64,000 bases of DNA from Haloarcula vallismortis ATCC 29715 (GTDB taxonomy: Archaea; Halobacteriota; Halobacteria; Halobacteriales; Haloarculaceae): the NCBI RefSeq assembly GCF_000337775.1, contig NZ_AOLQ01000004.1, positions 1 through 64,000 of the forward strand. The letters are read 5' to 3'. The position numbers and the translations under genes are program-made. The stretch's first letter is position 1. Each line of letters starts with the position of its first letter. Below, one piece after another: positions 34,470-43,195 of the stretch. The notes under the pieces are model-generated. The model ran no database searches. It saw nothing but the letters and a program-made list of their open reading frames with translations, and was not told the origin of the DNA.

Positions 34470-35870
34470 CTACTCCAGCGCGCTCTTGACCGCAGCGGCG
34501 ACGCTCCGGGCGCGCTCGGCCAGCGTCTCGGGGACGTGCCCGCGCTCGACGGCCGCGTCGAGTTCGTCGTCGTCGACCCGCTCGACGGTGCCGTCGGCGT
34601 GTTTCACCACGTCGACGTGGAGGTCGACGTAGCGGGCGGTGTCGGGGAATATCTCGACGGGCGTACAGACGTTGACGTAGGTCCCCTTCTTCTCGCCGTC
34701 GCTGTCGCGGTACACCGTCGGATACCACCAGCGTCCCTCCTTGACCTTCGTTTCCGCGATATCGCCAGCCTCCTTCGGCACGCCGAGGGCGTCATAGGTA
34801 CCGCCGGCGGACATCTCCCGTTCGATGGTCACTGTGCCGTCGTCGTCGACTGACTGGACCTCGCCGTCGCCCAGCGTGATGAGGCGGCCGTCGGGCTTGC
34901 CGTGGCCCAGCGACACCGACCCGCCGACCTGCGGGCCGAACTGCCGGGCCGTCACGGCGAAGGGAAAGTCCGTCTCGCCAGTCTTGGGGTCGTCACACAG
35001 CGCCTCGACGTAGTCGACGGCGGCGCTGGCCGCGCGGTCGCCGGCCTTCACGCGATGGTGGCCCGGCATCGTCGCCGTCACCTCGCGGCGGGCCTCGTCC
35101 AGCGCGAACCGGCTCTCGCGGCCAAACCAGAGCCACGTCGTTGCCAGCCCCTCGTCGTAGCGGGTGGGCGCGCAGTCCTCGGGGGTGGCGGCCCCGTCCA
35201 GTGACTCATCGATGGCCGCCGCGCGGTCGTTGGCGGCGTCGAGGGCCTCGGCCAGCGCGTCGAAGCTCGCGTCCTCGCTCGCCGACTCCCACGAGACGCC
35301 CCAGCCCTCTCGCGGGTCCGCGGCGATGAGGTCCAGCATCGCCGGGCCGCCGGTTCCGGACGAGCTGGCGCTCCTACCACGGACCAGCGTCAGCAGCGAT
35401 CCGCGGACCGCGACGGTCGTGTCTAGTACGGGCCGGCCGTTCGTCCACGGCGCGCTCGCCTCGACGACCTGCACCCGCAGCGTATCGCCCGTCTCGACGC
35501 GCTCGTCCGAGGACGAGTACGGAAGAAACCCTTCGCCGTCGCCGAGGTCGACGACGGCCCCGCTGCCCAGCGTCTCGGTCACAGTGCCGGCGTAGACCGC
35601 GCCCTCGGGCGTCGGGTCGTCCCAGCGGAGCGTGTCCCGGCCGAGTTCCGTCAGGCGGTCGCTGATTGGTTCGGCAACATCGCGGTCGCCGACGACGCCG
35701 ACGCCCTGCTGGTCGTCCGTCGTCGTCACGGTGACCGCCGCCCGCTCGTCGGCGAACTCGCCGCCGAACCGCGATTCGATGGGGCCCGACGCCTGGACGA
35801 CCTCGTGGCCTGCCTCGCGCAGTAACTGGGTCAGCGCCGTCGCGTAGATGCCCCTGACCCGGACGGTCAT
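34470..35870 (-). CDS. FAU-1 family RNA-binding protein/ribonuclease (DUF402)
   Basis: The 466-aa protein has an N-terminal FAU-1 domain (MTVRVRGIYATALTQLLREAG), an S1/OB-like segment (AVYAGTVTETLGSGAVVDLGDGEGFLPYS), a middle region and a C-terminal DUF402 domain (KEGRWWYPTVYRDSDGEKKGTYVNVCTPVEIFPDTARYVDLHVDVV). FAU-1 binds AU-rich RNA and has RNase E/G-like activity in studied archaea. It overlaps the upstream gene by 4 bp (35867-35870), implying translational coupling. Confidence 0.9.
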   Translation of the reverse strand: MTVRVRGIYATALTQLLREAGHEVVQASGPIESRFGGEFADERAAVTVTTTDDQQGVGVVGDRDVAEPISDRLTELGRDTLRWDDPTPEGAVYAGTVTETLGSGAVVDLGDGEGFLPYSSSDERVETGDTLRVQVVEASAPWTNGRPVLDTTVAVRGSLLTLVRGRSASSSGTGGPAMLDLIAADPREGWGVSWESASEDASFDALAEALDAANDRAAAIDESLDGAATPEDCAPTRYDEGLATTWLWFGRESRFALDEARREVTATMPGHHRVKAGDRAASAAVDYVEALCDDPKTGETDFPFAVTARQFGPQVGGSVSLGHGKPDGRLITLGDGEVQSVDDDGTVTIEREMSAGGTYDALGVPKEAGDIAETKVKEGRWWYPTVYRDSDGEKKGTYVNVCTPVEIFPDTARYVDLHVDVVKHADGTVERVDDDELDAAVERGHVPETLAERARSVAAAVKSALE

Positions 35871-36241
35871 AGCGCGTCCTCGTCGGCGGCGAAGCGGACC
35901 CGCCCGTGGACCGTCGGCCCCAGCGACAGCTCCACTTTCTCGTCGGTCAGGACCCGCCCGCCCTCAACCGGGGCGCCCCAGGTGTCGAACCGCAGATAGC
36001 CGCGGATGTCGTCGGCGTGGGTGAACAGGTCGCAGTACTCGACGGTGTGTTCCTGAATCTCGCTGGAACTGTGGGCGATGTCCATATCCGAGTACACCGT
36101 CTCGCGGCCGTCGAAGAAAGATTCGAGCTCTGCGGCTGCATCGTCAGTCGCCGCGACGACCGCCTCGGAGGCCGCTTCGATGGTGTCCTGATCGAGCCCG
36201 GCGTCACGGAGCGCCTGCTGTTCGCGTTGCGTGAAGTGCAT
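35867..36241 (-). CDS. Conserved haloarchaeal protein, cotranscribed with FAU-1
   Basis: The 124-aa acidic soluble protein (MHFTQREQQALRDAGLDQDTI) has an N-terminal helical half and a C-terminal beta half ending GPTVHGRVRFAADEDAL. I recall it as a DUF7532-type family, without certainty. The ATGA overlap with the FAU-1 gene suggests a linked role in RNA metabolism, which is inference. No catalytic motif visible. Confidence 0.72.
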   Translation of the reverse strand: MHFTQREQQALRDAGLDQDTIEAASEAVVAATDDAAAELESFFDGRETVYSDMDIAHSSSEIQEHTVEYCDLFTHADDIRGYLRFDTWGAPVEGGRVLTDEKVELSLGPTVHGRVRFAADEDAL

Positions 36242-36285
36242 ACCCGCGAGTCAGTGGCGGGGAGAGGAAAACAGTGCGGAATCGC

Positions 36286-36447
36286 CTACACGATCATCGC
36301 GTTCAGCACGAGCATCAACAGCCCGAACATGACGCCGGTCGCGACGATTGTTCGGGGGTCGATACGGATCGTGTTCTGGTCTTCGGCGTCGAAATATCGG
36401 ACCAGTCCCGCACTGGACATCAGTCCGCCGCCGTCGCTGCCACTCAT
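36286..36447 (-). CDS. Preprotein translocase subunit Sec61-beta
   Basis: A 53-aa gene ([20 protein letters not shown]...). The pattern is classic archaeal Sec61-beta: a Gly/Ser-rich N-terminus, [13 protein letters not shown], an acidic turn, IRIDPRTIV, then one C-terminal membrane helix ([19 protein letters not shown]). It is the small subunit of the SecYE-beta protein-conducting channel. The gene is isolated: FAU-1 operon downstream and thioredoxin divergent. Confidence 0.93.
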
Positions 36448-36562
36448 ACTTGAGGGTGGTGTATCACCAACACTAAGCCTTTCGGGTCGACCGCGATTGC
36501 ATGCGGTGGGTACATATGGATAACCCTTATCAGATACCGCGGGCTAACACGAACAGAGTACT

Positions 36563-36829
36563 ATGACGGTTACACTGAAGGACTTCTACGCGGACTGGTG
36601 CGGCCCTTGCAAAACGCAGGACCCAATCCTCGAAGACCTCGAAGAGGAGTGGACAGACGTCGAGTTCGAGAAGGTCAACGTCGACGAGGAGCAGGACGTC
36701 GCCAACGAGTATCAGGTACGCTCCCTCCCGACGCTCATCATCGAGAACGACGACGGCATCGTTGAGCGGTTCGTCGGTGTCACGCAGGCGGACGACATCG
36801 ACGACGCGCTGCAGCAAGCCTCGGCGTAA
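36563..36829 (+). CDS. Thioredoxin
   Basis: The 88-aa thioredoxin fold has the full active site FYADWCGPCKTQDPIL and cis-proline loop VRSLPTLIIENDDG. It is a short form lacking the first beta-alpha unit of E. coli thioredoxin but complete for redox function. Cytosolic dithiol reductant. It is divergent from Sec61-beta. Confidence 0.94.
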   Translation: MTVTLKDFYADWCGPCKTQDPILEDLEEEWTDVEFEKVNVDEEQDVANEYQVRSLPTLIIENDDGIVERFVGVTQADDIDDALQQASA

Positions 36830-36874
36830 CGCGGCTTTCGCGGTTCGTCACACCGGCCAGTAGGGACCGCTGGC

Positions 36875-37180
36875 TCACTTGTGTTCGGCCAGCCCCGAAT
36901 CGTCGATTTCGTCGACGGCGACCACTATTCGTCCGCCTTCGAGCGCCGTCACCATCTTCGACTCGGTGACGGTGGTTTCGTCGGCCCGCAACCCCTTGCT
37001 CTGGCCGGTCCATTTCCTACCGCTTCTAACGACCGGACTGACGTGCGTTCTGATGTGCTTGCCCTCGTCGCTCGGGTGGAGTTCCGACCAGTGCGTGCCG
37101 ACCAACACCTCCGAGTCATAGCCATAATACGAGGCGTAGGTCTCGCCGACTCGCTCGAAGCGGTCGTCCGTGCCAGCGTC
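36875..37180 (-). pseudogene. Remnant of a PAS-domain sensor protein
   Basis: The minus frame ending at 36875 encodes a C-terminal half of a PAS domain: RVGETYASYYGYDSEVLVGTHWSELHP, then GRKWTGQSKGLRADETTV and a final strand RIVVAVDEIDDSG. The beginning of the PAS fold, any signalling output and a plausible start codon are absent; upstream codons run into direct repeats and hairpins (37240-37420). A 141-aa frame opens at 37300 but its first 40 residues come from repeat sequence. It is best read as a decayed fragment of a haloarchaeal PAS protein. Confidence 0.65.
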
Positions 37181-37239
37181 CCGTCGCTGGCGTCGGGGAA
37201 GGGCAGGGCTGCCGCGGAAGCGGGACCCGTGACAACGGT

Positions 37240-37291
37240 ACTGTCGGCGGTCGGGCGGTCGCAGTATGACTGTCGGCGGTTGGGCGGTCGC
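37240..37291. repeat. Two 23-bp direct repeats
   Basis: ACTGTCGGCGG-(T)-CGGGCGGTCGC occurs at 37240-37262 and again at 37269-37291 with one C-to-T change, a 29-bp period. They lie at the broken end of the PAS remnant and beside the hairpin cluster, so they probably mark a recombination or decay site. Confidence 0.7.
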
Positions 37292-37300
37292 GGCAGGCAT

Positions 37301-37418
37301 ACCGCTCGCCGTCGGCGAGCGGTTTCACTCCGAGCGCGCTCGCAGAGCGCGACTCGGAGGTCGTTTTTAGCGTAGATTTTTGCGAACCCGCTCCCCACAG
37401 CGCGCTCTTCGAGCGCGC
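37301..37418. repeat. Cluster of three strong hairpins
   Basis: ACCGCTCGCC-GTC-GGCGAGCGGT (37301-37323) is a perfect 10-bp stem. CTCCGAG+CGCGCTC ... GAGCGCG-A-CTCGGAG (37328-37359) is a 14-bp stem with one bulge, followed by TCGTTTTT, so it resembles a terminator on the plus strand. GCGCGCTC-TTC-GAGCGCGC (37400-37418) is a perfect 8-bp stem. No gene fits here. Together they could end transcription from both sides or be remnants of a mobile or satellite sequence. Confidence 0.65.
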
Positions 37419-37445
37419 GAGGAGAGGGGGTGACGTAAAAAGGTA

Positions 37446-38114
37446 CTATTGGAACCGCACACCGAGGTCGTGCAGGCCGTCGTTGTGGCGGGCGACGTTG
37501 ATGAGCAGCGGTGTCAACCCCTCGATTTCGGCGGCGTTAGCGAGCGGACCGCCATCAAGGGCGCGAATCCCCTCGATACCTTCGGCGAGTTCACAGACGG
37601 TGTCCTTGGCGTCGGTGTCGTCGCCGACGACGATTGTGTCCCAGTCGAGGTCGGCGTCGAGGTTTGCGAGGCGGCCGGCCGCGAGGTTGTGGAACGCACC
37701 GACGACGGGCGTATCGTCGGGGGCGGCGTTTGCGGCCAGTTGTGTGACGCTGCCGGCCCCGGGGCGGTTGTAGTGAAAGCCATCTTCGTCGCGTTGCATC
37801 CCGACGGCAGGGGCAACAAGCGTGGTGTTGTCGAGTTCGTCGGCGACGGCGTCGATAGTATCGGTAAGGTGGTATGCGGGGACAGCAGCGACGACTACGT
37901 CGGCGCGAGCGGCGGCCTCCTCGTTCACTAGGCCGGCGATAGAGGGGTCGTCGTGGCCGCGGCTGGCCAGCTCCGTCTCGTACTCCTCGGCCTTGTTCGC
38001 TGCCTTCTGGGCCTTCCGGGAGCCGATGAGAATCGTGTGGTTGGTGTCGTCAGCCCAGCGGAGGGCGAGGCCTTGGCCGATGTCTCCAGTACCGCCAAGC
38101 AACGCGATGTCCAT
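37446..38114 (-). CDS. npdG: NADPH-dependent F420 reductase
   Basis: The 222-aa protein transfers hydride between NADPH and coenzyme F420. Rossmann motif LGGTGDIGQGLALRWA is at the N-terminus, with IGSRK after beta-2 for NADP phosphate binding. VVVAAVPAYHLTDTI, VAPAVGMQRDEDGF and GAFHNLAAGRLANLD match the Fno/NpdG family. Haloarchaea make F420. The gene appears monocistronic. Confidence 0.92.
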   Translation of the reverse strand: MDIALLGGTGDIGQGLALRWADDTNHTILIGSRKAQKAANKAEEYETELASRGHDDPSIAGLVNEEAAARADVVVAAVPAYHLTDTIDAVADELDNTTLVAPAVGMQRDEDGFHYNRPGAGSVTQLAANAAPDDTPVVGAFHNLAAGRLANLDADLDWDTIVVGDDTDAKDTVCELAEGIEGIRALDGGPLANAAEIEGLTPLLINVARHNDGLHDLGVRFQ

Positions 38115-38163
38115 ACGTACGGCGTAGGCCGACCACTGAATAAACGTTGTGTGACAGGTTCAC

Positions 38164-38553
38164 TCAGGTGTATTCTTCCCACGCCCGGTCGAACCCGCCG
38201 GCGAAGGCAACGTACAACGCGCTTCCGAGGCCAACCAGATAGCTGAGCCACTGGGTCGCGACGCCAGCGACTGATGTAGCCCCGAGTGCGAGAGCGAATA
38301 TCGTCGAGAGCGGGACCATCACAAAAAAGAGGACGATGATGAACATCCCGACGCGACCCGGTCGGTGAACGGAGTCGAGGATATGATCCCGTTCGCGCAT
38401 CGTCCAGTAGGCCGCAACGAGACCGAATAGCTGGCATATCACGGCATACAGCGGCACCAGATCCACCGACGGCTCGCGGATGACCGCGCCCCCGACGAGC
38501 CCGGCCCAGATGCTTACCAGAAACGCCCAGCCGAACGTCGGCAGTCGTCGCAT
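38164..38553 (-). CDS. Small membrane protein, unknown function
   Basis: The 129-aa protein has four likely membrane helices (about residues 7-27, 32-50, 70-92 and 96-118) and ends in an acidic tail FDRAWEEYT. No signal peptide cleavage motif or recognised domain. It lies between the F420 reductase and HAD genes on the same strand, with gaps of about 50-130 bp. No function assigned. Confidence 0.68.
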   Translation of the reverse strand: MRRLPTFGWAFLVSIWAGLVGGAVIREPSVDLVPLYAVICQLFGLVAAYWTMRERDHILDSVHRPGRVGMFIIVLFFVMVPLSTIFALALGATSVAGVATQWLSYLVGLGSALYVAFAGGFDRAWEEYT

Positions 38554-38627
38554 ACCCGGGTTCTCTGTTCCGCCGGTGAAACCGTTGCCGTTTGCTGGTC
38601 AGTTGGGAGCCAGCGACCGACGCTCGA

Positions 38628-39500
38628 TTACGCCGTGTCGAGAAGCTCGGGGAGGTTGGTGACCGACCCGACGACGGCGCTCGCGCCGTTGTTGGCGAAT
38701 GTCTGGCGGCCAGTGTCGCCGGTCAGCCCACCGGTCAAGACGCCGATGCCGTAGTACACGCGGTCGTCGTCGGCCGCGTCGGCGTTGACTGCCGTCGCCA
38801 CGTCGTCGAGGGTGTCCCCGGCGAAGGCGATCCGCTCGGCGTCGAACCGCTCGGCCAGCGTCCGCAGGGCAGCGGGGTGGGGCTTGCCCTCCTCCCAGTC
38901 GTCCATGGTGAAGCGGTGTTCCGGCGGCAGGTCGAGGCCGACGCGCTCCAGCGCGATGTCGGCCTCGGCGGCGGGGCGGCCGGTGACGACGCCGACGGCG
39001 AAGCGTTCACGCAGGGCCGACAGCGTCTCGTCGTCGACAAGCAGCGGCTCGTCGTGGATATAGCCCGGCGCGTCAAACGGCGGCTCGCCGCCCTCGATAT
39101 CACGGTAGAGATCAGTACCGAGATACAGCGCCTGGAACACGTCCCGGAGCTGGTCACGGTCCCAGAAATCGAACACCCGTTTTTCCGCCGGGTCATCGAG
39201 CAGGTCGCGAACCACTGCTTCGGCCGCGTCGAGGCCGCCGCCACGCTCGGCAATAGCGTCAGTAAACGCCGCTATGTCGGCGACGGCCGACTCGCGGCAG
39301 GCGAGAACGAACAGCGCCGCTGCGTATGTCAGCTCCCAGTCGTTGTTGAACCCGCCGGCGTCCTTGAACTGCTGGACCGCTGCCTTCTCGATCGTATCGT
39401 CATACACTCGGTCGATGGATTCGATAATCGCCCGGCGATAGGAGTCGGCCACGTCCACCAGCACGCCGTCGATGTCGAGGACGACCGCGTCGACTTGCAT
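38628..39500 (-). CDS. HAD-superfamily hydrolase (TIGR01548-like)
   Basis: The 290-aa protein has the HAD motif [17 protein letters not shown] at the N-terminus, motif [17 protein letters not shown], motif III lysine in [11 protein letters not shown] and motif [17 protein letters not shown]. The long cap domain (about 40-190) and the length match archaeal TIGR01548 proteins annotated near phosphatase or imidazoleglycerol-related functions; the substrate is unknown. Start [12 protein letters not shown] at 39500. Confidence 0.87.
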   Translation of the reverse strand: MQVDAVVLDIDGVLVDVADSYRRAIIESIDRVYDDTIEKAAVQQFKDAGGFNNDWELTYAAALFVLACRESAVADIAAFTDAIAERGGGLDAAEAVVRDLLDDPAEKRVFDFWDRDQLRDVFQALYLGTDLYRDIEGGEPPFDAPGYIHDEPLLVDDETLSALRERFAVGVVTGRPAAEADIALERVGLDLPPEHRFTMDDWEEGKPHPAALRTLAERFDAERIAFAGDTLDDVATAVNADAADDDRVYYGIGVLTGGLTGDTGRQTFANNGASAVVGSVTNLPELLDTA

Positions 39501-39519
39501 AGGCGGGCGAAGGCGGGCC

Positions 39520-39969
39520 TCACTCAAGCGCTTTGCTATCTTTCACCCGGTACAGCGTCTCCCCGCCCGGGAGCTGTTCCCGGTCGACGCCGACTGTCGG
39601 CTGGTCGCCGCCAAGCGTCGTGAACCAGAACGCCGCCTCGACGGCGTTGGCGACGGCCAGTGTTGGCCGGTGCAGTTCAGGCGGGAGATTCCGGGCGAAC
39701 ACGACATCTGCATCCTCATACAGAGACCGGTCAGGGTTGAGGATATCATCCACGACGAACCGGACCTCTTCGGGGACCTCCCGGTCGACGATATCCGTCG
39801 CGGTCACATCCACGCCCCGGTCGGCCAAAGCCCCGGCTATGTCAGGGCGGTTTCCGATGCCGACCTCGACGACGGAATCGACGGACGCCAGTCGGTCGAC
39901 GAGCGGGTCGGTGGTGTCGGTCACGTCGTACAATTTATGAGATGCGGGCGCATATGCGTTCCCATGCAC
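39520..39969 (-). CDS. UPF0146 family protein
   Basis: The protein is at most 149 aa. It has a methyltransferase-like Rossmann pattern ([28 protein letters not shown], then [29 protein letters not shown]) as in UPF0146. The first listed start is GTG at 39969, overlapping the divergent archaemetzincin start; an internal GTG at 39924 ([12 protein letters not shown]) fits the family better, giving 134 aa. Catalytic function unknown. It lies 19 bp upstream of the HAD gene start, probably cotranscribed. Confidence 0.82.
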   Translation of the reverse strand: MHGNAYAPASHKLYDVTDTTDPLVDRLASVDSVVEVGIGNRPDIAGALADRGVDVTATDIVDREVPEEVRFVVDDILNPDRSLYEDADVVFARNLPPELHRPTLAVANAVEAAFWFTTLGGDQPTVGVDREQLPGGETLYRVKDSKALE

Positions 39970-40485
39970 GTCGACATCGTGCCGGTGGGCGAGGTCTCAG
40001 CCCAGGTCAAACGCGAGGCCTCGGACGGGCTTCGCTCCGTCTACGACTGTGAGGTCTCGATGCACGAGCCACAGTCTATTCCCGCCGGCGCGTACGATGG
40101 GGACCGCGACCAGTACCGCGCAGAGGAGTTTATCGACCTCGCCCGCCGGGTCGGCTCCGGCGGTAAAAACATCGCTATCACGCCGAAAGACCTCTTCTAT
40201 CGCCGTCGAAACTACGTTTTTGGACTCGCATACCTCGGTGGTTCTGGCAGCGTCATCTCCACGTACCGGCTCCAGACATCCTCCGACGGCGGCTTTTCGA
40301 ACCGCTCGGCCGGCGAAATCTTCTCACAGCGGGTCCGCAAAGAGGTCGTCCACGAGGTCGGCCACACGCTCGGGCTGGAACACTGTGACAACAAACGCTG
40401 TGTGATGAACTTCTCCCCCACCGTTAGACAGGTCGACGTCAAAGAGGTCTCGCTGTGTGGCTCCTGCCAGCGGAACGTTCTGTAG
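39964..40485 (+). CDS. amzA: Archaemetzincin zinc metalloprotease
   Basis: The 173-aa protease has the extended zinc motif HEVGHTLGLEH (130-140) followed by the archaemetzincin-specific second zinc site: Cys141, Cys146, Cys165 and Cys168 (CDNKRC...CGSC), and the Met-turn VMNF (147-150). Physiological substrate unknown. TATA-like TTTATG (39934-39939) lies 25-30 bp before the ATG, so the transcript is probably leaderless. The longer open frame upstream overlaps UPF0146 and is spurious. Confidence 0.95.
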   Translation: MHVDIVPVGEVSAQVKREASDGLRSVYDCEVSMHEPQSIPAGAYDGDRDQYRAEEFIDLARRVGSGGKNIAITPKDLFYRRRNYVFGLAYLGGSGSVISTYRLQTSSDGGFSNRSAGEIFSQRVRKEVVHEVGHTLGLEHCDNKRCVMNFSPTVRQVDVKEVSLCGSCQRNVL

Positions 40486-40553
40486 TTTGCGAACAGATAC
40501 CAAACTGTTTGGGGACGCCGCACATTCTTCTGTGGTACTTGTACACATACGCG

Positions 40554-40769
40554 ATGAGCAAGAGCCAGTCCCCCGAACGCGTCGCGGAACTGCGAGACAT
40601 CTTCGTGTCGGTCACCGGCGATGAATCGATCACTGAGTCCCAGGCCGACGACCAGACCGACCGCGAACTCGACCCCGACGAGGAGTTCGACCCCGAGGAA
40701 GTTGCCGACGGCCTCGACGACGCCGTCGCCGGGTCCGAGACAAGCGGTGGCAGCGACCCTGCGGCCTGA
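40554..40769 (+). CDS. Small acidic protein (conditioned-medium-induced protein 4-like)
   Basis: The 71-aa very acidic protein (MSKSQSPERVAELRDIFVSVTGDESITESQ, then DPDEEFDPEEVADGLDD). The RVAELRDIFVSVTGDESITESQ block recalls short haloarchaeal proteins annotated as conditioned-medium-induced protein 4; this rests on memory. No membrane segment. It follows amzA by 68 bp with its own promoter-like stretch. Probably real given the codon bias. The 184-bp gap after it (40770-40953) holds nothing I can identify. Confidence 0.68.
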   Translation: MSKSQSPERVAELRDIFVSVTGDESITESQADDQTDRELDPDEEFDPEEVADGLDDAVAGSETSGGSDPAA

Positions 40770-40953
40770 CACCGCGGATTGTTCCTACGGCTCGTGATTG
40801 CGAGTAGCGGCTGAACCGTCGGGAATAGCGGTTCCACCGGAGTCCCGTTCGCGACTGACCTGTAGGTTTCTCGAAAACGGAACCAGACACAGGCCTGTAG
40901 TCGCTACTTCGGCCGATGCGCGGGCTGTCCCAAGCCTCGCTCCCGCTCTGAGC

Positions 40954-42783
40954 CTACGGCGCGTAGTAGTACTCGCCGGCGTTTTTCTGCTCGCGGTCCA
41001 GTTGCGAGTCGGGCTTGTTGATGCGCGGCCGTGAGGTCCGTTCGTCCCGACGGAACGTGATGTCGAGGTTCTGAAGGAACTCGTTCATCCCCTCGCGCAT
41101 GCCCTGGGGTGGTGCAGCGTGGCCGTTCCGGGCCGGCTCGCCGTCGAAGACGAGCAGGCGGTCGGCCAGCAGGTCGATCATGTAGATGTCGTGGTCGATG
41201 ACCATCGCCGTCGCGTCGTGATTCTCGGCGTAGCGGCGGATGGCCGACGTCGCCATCACCCGCTGTTCCACGTCTAGGTGGGCCGAGGGCTCGTCCAGCA
41301 GGTAGAGGTCGGCGTCTTTCGAGAGGCAGGCCGCGATGGCGACCCGCTGGCGCTCCCCGCCGGAGAGGTCGGTGAGTTGCTGTTCCATCACCGACTCCAG
41401 CTGGAGCGGCTGGGCGATTTCGGTGTTCCAGTAGGAGCTGCCAAAGTCGTCCGTGATGGACGCGAGGAAGGCGTCGACCCGCATCGGCTGGTCGATCTCG
41501 ATGTACTGTGGCTTGTAGGCGATGTCCAGACTGGTGTCGATATCGCCGGCGGTCGGTTCCAGCCGCCCGGCGAGCATCTTGGCGAACGTCGATTTCCCGA
41601 TACCGTTCGGGCCGACGACGCCCAGCACCTCGCTCTCGCGGATGGTGCCGGCATCGACCGAGAGCGAGAACTCGCCGTCGCCGTAGCTCTTCTGGAGTTC
41701 GGGGTACTCGATGACCACGTCGCCGGTGGAGGCGCTCCGTGGTGCGTGTTCCTCGAACTCGATGTCCGTCTGCCGGATACGCATGTTCTCGTTTTCGAGG
41801 TAGCCCGAGAGGTATTCGTTGATGCCCTTCTTCGTCGATTTTGGCGGCGTGATGACACCGAACGCGCCGGGGGTCCCGTAGGCGACGTTGATGTTGTCCG
41901 CGAGCAGGTCCAGAATGGCGAGGTCGTGCTCGACAACGAGCATCGAGCGGTCCTCCTCCTCGGCGAGTTCGCGGATGAGTCGCGCGGCGGTCATCCGTTG
42001 GCCGATGTCGAGATACGGCGTGATCTCGTCGAGGAAATAGAAGTCCGCGTCCCGCGCCAGCGTCGCGACGAGGGCGACCCGCTGGAGTTCCCCACCCGAG
42101 AGGTCGTCGATGTGATTGTCCACGACCGGCTCGATACCCGTCTGCTCGATGAGGTAGTCGAGGGCACCGCGTTCGTCGGTCCGGTCAAGCAGTTCGATGG
42201 CCTTGCCGTCGAATTGGTTCGGGATCCGGTCGACGTACTGGGGCTTGCGGGCGACATCCACGTCGCCGTCGCGCATCTGTTCGAGGTACTCCTGCAACGC
42301 GGTGCCGCGGTACTCGTCTAAGATTTCGTCCCAGCTCGGTTCCTCGCCGTAGCGGCCCAGGTTGGGCTGCATCTCGTCGGCGAGGATGCGAACGGCTGTG
42401 GTCTTCCCGATGCCGTTCGGGCCGAGAATCCCGGTGACCTGGCCCTCGGCGGGGCTCGGGAGCCCGTACAGCGCGAAGGCGTTCTCCCCGTAGCGGTGGA
42501 CCGGCTCGTCGGTCAGCTCCTGTGGGAGATTGATGATCTCGATAGCGTCAAACGGGCACTTGTTCACGCAGATGCCGCAGGACTCGCCCAGACAGATTTC
42601 CTCGGAGATGCGGACCTGATCGGGCTGGCCCTCGAAGGGTTCGTCCTCCTCGTACTCGTCTTCCCGCTTGACGATGCACTCTTTCCCGCTGCGGTTGGGC
42701 GGGCAGTAGTTCATGCACTCGTAGTTACAGCGGTCGGGCTGACACCGCTCTAGGTCGACGACGGCGATACTATCCTCAGCCAT
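40954..42783 (-). CDS. Ribosome recycling/biogenesis ATPase ABCE1 (Rli1)
   Basis: Splits post-termination ribosomes together with aRF1/Pelota. The 609-aa protein has two N-terminal [4Fe-4S] motifs (CQPDRCNYECMNYC...C and CLGESCGICVNKCPFDAI), then two ABC domains with Walker A GPNGIGKTT and GPNGIGKST, signatures LSGGELQR and LSGGERQR, and a hinge. Start at MAEDSIAVVDLERCQ (42783); the upstream extension is spurious. The start lies 2 bp after the stop of the EMC6-like gene, so both are in one operon. Confidence 0.97.
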   Translation of the reverse strand: MAEDSIAVVDLERCQPDRCNYECMNYCPPNRSGKECIVKREDEYEEDEPFEGQPDQVRISEEICLGESCGICVNKCPFDAIEIINLPQELTDEPVHRYGENAFALYGLPSPAEGQVTGILGPNGIGKTTAVRILADEMQPNLGRYGEEPSWDEILDEYRGTALQEYLEQMRDGDVDVARKPQYVDRIPNQFDGKAIELLDRTDERGALDYLIEQTGIEPVVDNHIDDLSGGELQRVALVATLARDADFYFLDEITPYLDIGQRMTAARLIRELAEEEDRSMLVVEHDLAILDLLADNINVAYGTPGAFGVITPPKSTKKGINEYLSGYLENENMRIRQTDIEFEEHAPRSASTGDVVIEYPELQKSYGDGEFSLSVDAGTIRESEVLGVVGPNGIGKSTFAKMLAGRLEPTAGDIDTSLDIAYKPQYIEIDQPMRVDAFLASITDDFGSSYWNTEIAQPLQLESVMEQQLTDLSGGERQRVAIAACLSKDADLYLLDEPSAHLDVEQRVMATSAIRRYAENHDATAMVIDHDIYMIDLLADRLLVFDGEPARNGHAAPPQGMREGMNEFLQNLDITFRRDERTSRPRINKPDSQLDREQKNAGEYYYAP

Positions 42784-42785
42784 TG

Positions 42786-43082
42786 TTATGCCCCCGTTGT
42801 GAGGAGAATGCCCCACGAGACGAACCACAGCGAGAAAGTCATAAAGCCGACATAGAGCACGTCCTTCGGCGAGAGGTCGTCCGTGTCGATGCCGACCACC
42901 CGCAGAATCGGGAACTGTGCTGCGATAGCGACCGCGAGGACAAGCACGCCTTGCGGGTCGTTCGGCGCGGCCGCTAACGCGTTAGAACCGAACGCGGCGG
43001 CAATGCCAGCGACGGCCGTCAGCGTCGTGACAGTGAGCCCTCGCATATGGGAGCTCATTCCGTCCGCCGTTTCCGTAGCCAT
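42786..43082 (-). CDS. EMC6-like small membrane protein
   Basis: The 98-aa protein has three probable membrane helices: TVTTLTAVAGIAAAFGSNALA, GVLVLAVAIAAQFPILRVVG and VLYVGFMTFSLWFVSWGILL. The layout and the FGSN/LSPKDVLYVGFMTFSLWFVSWG segments match archaeal EMC6-like proteins, relatives of the Oxa1/Get/EMC membrane insertion systems. It is directly upstream of ABCE1, a pairing I recall from haloarchaea. Start MATETADGM at 43082. Confidence 0.8.
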   Translation of the reverse strand: MATETADGMSSHMRGLTVTTLTAVAGIAAAFGSNALAAAPNDPQGVLVLAVAIAAQFPILRVVGIDTDDLSPKDVLYVGFMTFSLWFVSWGILLTTGA

Positions 43083-43195
43083 ACCACACGTTCCACTACC
43101 CGCAACCAAAAGGTGCGCGGTTCAGTACGCCGACGCTCGCGCTGGCGAGACGGACTCCTCAATCTTTATGCGCCCGGCGCTTGTGATTACGGGTA

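Noticed and set aside
36875-37300. 141-aa PAS-like protein as an intact gene
   Set aside because: Its first 40 residues come from direct repeats and the PAS N-half is missing, so it is reported as a remnant.
37301-37323. CRISPR-like repeat or tRNA
   Set aside because: Only hairpins of different sequence; no regular spacers, no tRNA T-loop or anticodon arm.
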